Of a stretch of DNA of 34,704 bases, positions 34,625 to 34,704 are shown piece after piece. Origin of the DNA: a virus. How positions within the stretch are numbered: the stretch's first letter is position 1; the number at the start of each line of letters is the position of its first letter. The translations under genes were made by a program, and so were the position numbers. The stretch covers positions 1 to 34,704 of IMG/VR virus record IMGVR_UViG_3300025154_000275, one strand, 5' to 3'. The notes beneath the pieces are model-generated. The model searched no databases. It was not told where the DNA came from and was given only the letters and a program-made list of their open reading frames with translations.

Positions 34625-34676
34625 TTGTAAGCTCCTTTAAATGATGATTAAATAGCAGAAGTTAATAAGCAACTAA

Positions 34677-34704
34677 TTAAACATCAGTTGAAATAGTCAG
34701 GCCC
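34677..34704 (-). CDS. End of an upstream gene (only eight codons visible)
   Basis: One frame runs from the window edge through GLTISTDV to a TAA at 34679-34677, 52 bases before the capsid start. The other two frames close earlier. In capsid operons a decoration or scaffold gene often precedes the capsid gene, but eight codons are too few to identify it. Confidence 0.25.

Noticed and set aside
33896-34630. Long open frame (244 codons) on the plus strand opposite the capsid gene
   Set aside because: The minus-strand frame has clear capsid motifs and a good ribosome binding site. The plus-strand frame has no recognisable pattern and is a shadow.
1-34704. CRISPR arrays, tRNA genes and insertion sequences
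   Set aside because: No direct-repeat spacer pattern, no cloverleaf-like segment, and no transposase or terminal inverted repeats were seen by eye.

Overview
The window looks like part of a tailed-phage genome (Caudoviricetes), most likely short-tailed (podovirus-like). This is inferred from gene content alone. A family A DNA polymerase, a DUF3987-type primase/helicase-like ATPase, a stand-alone 3'-5' exonuclease and ThyX are encoded on the plus strand. A long uninterrupted run of virion genes is encoded on the minus strand, running from a major capsid protein at the right edge to a 1834-residue virion protein. I see no tape-measure, sheath, terminase, portal, integrase, tRNA, rRNA or CRISPR sequence here. 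Terminase and portal would be expected beyond the right edge. The host cannot be told from the sequence.

Layout. Plus strand, 1-5909: the C-terminal part of the DNA polymerase, two small unknown genes, the DUF3987-like ATPase, a DEDDh exonuclease, six small unknown genes (one with a zinc-finger pattern), then thyX. The genes are packed with short or overlapping junctions, as in one operon. A hairpin with A/T tracts on both sides (about 5911-5959) lies between thyX and the oppositely oriented virion operon and fits a bidirectional terminator.

Minus strand, 34704 down to 5956, read in transcription order: major capsid protein; three small structural-type proteins; a 963-residue protein built from about thirty 22-residue repeats; a 109-residue protein; a cassette of exported proteins (a tail-fibre-like lipoprotein, a LamG-like protein, a beta-helix protein, a small lipoprotein); a zinc-ribbon-like protein and an overlapping 27-residue zinc-ribbon microprotein; a Cys-rich small protein; a PLA2-motif membrane protein; a membrane-anchored coiled coil; a papain-like peptidase; a lysozyme-like protein; a zinc-ribbon protein; a head-tail-adaptor-like protein; neck/tail/fibre proteins including a seven-bladed propeller; two helical or disordered proteins; and the giant internal-virion-type protein with an HExxH metallopeptidase motif. 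Many junctions are ATGA or TAATG overlaps, which points to translational coupling.

Base composition is mosaic. Most of the phage is AT-rich, but about 14.26-19.4 kb and about 23.3-29.0 kb are clearly richer in GC. One boundary falls inside a gene, near 14.25 kb. The most unusual part is the exported cassette: fibre-like and carbohydrate-binding-like folds carry Sec or lipoprotein signals inside a phage structural operon. This suggests envelope-directed proteins, such as receptor masking or superinfection exclusion, rather than ordinary virion parts. That role is inference.
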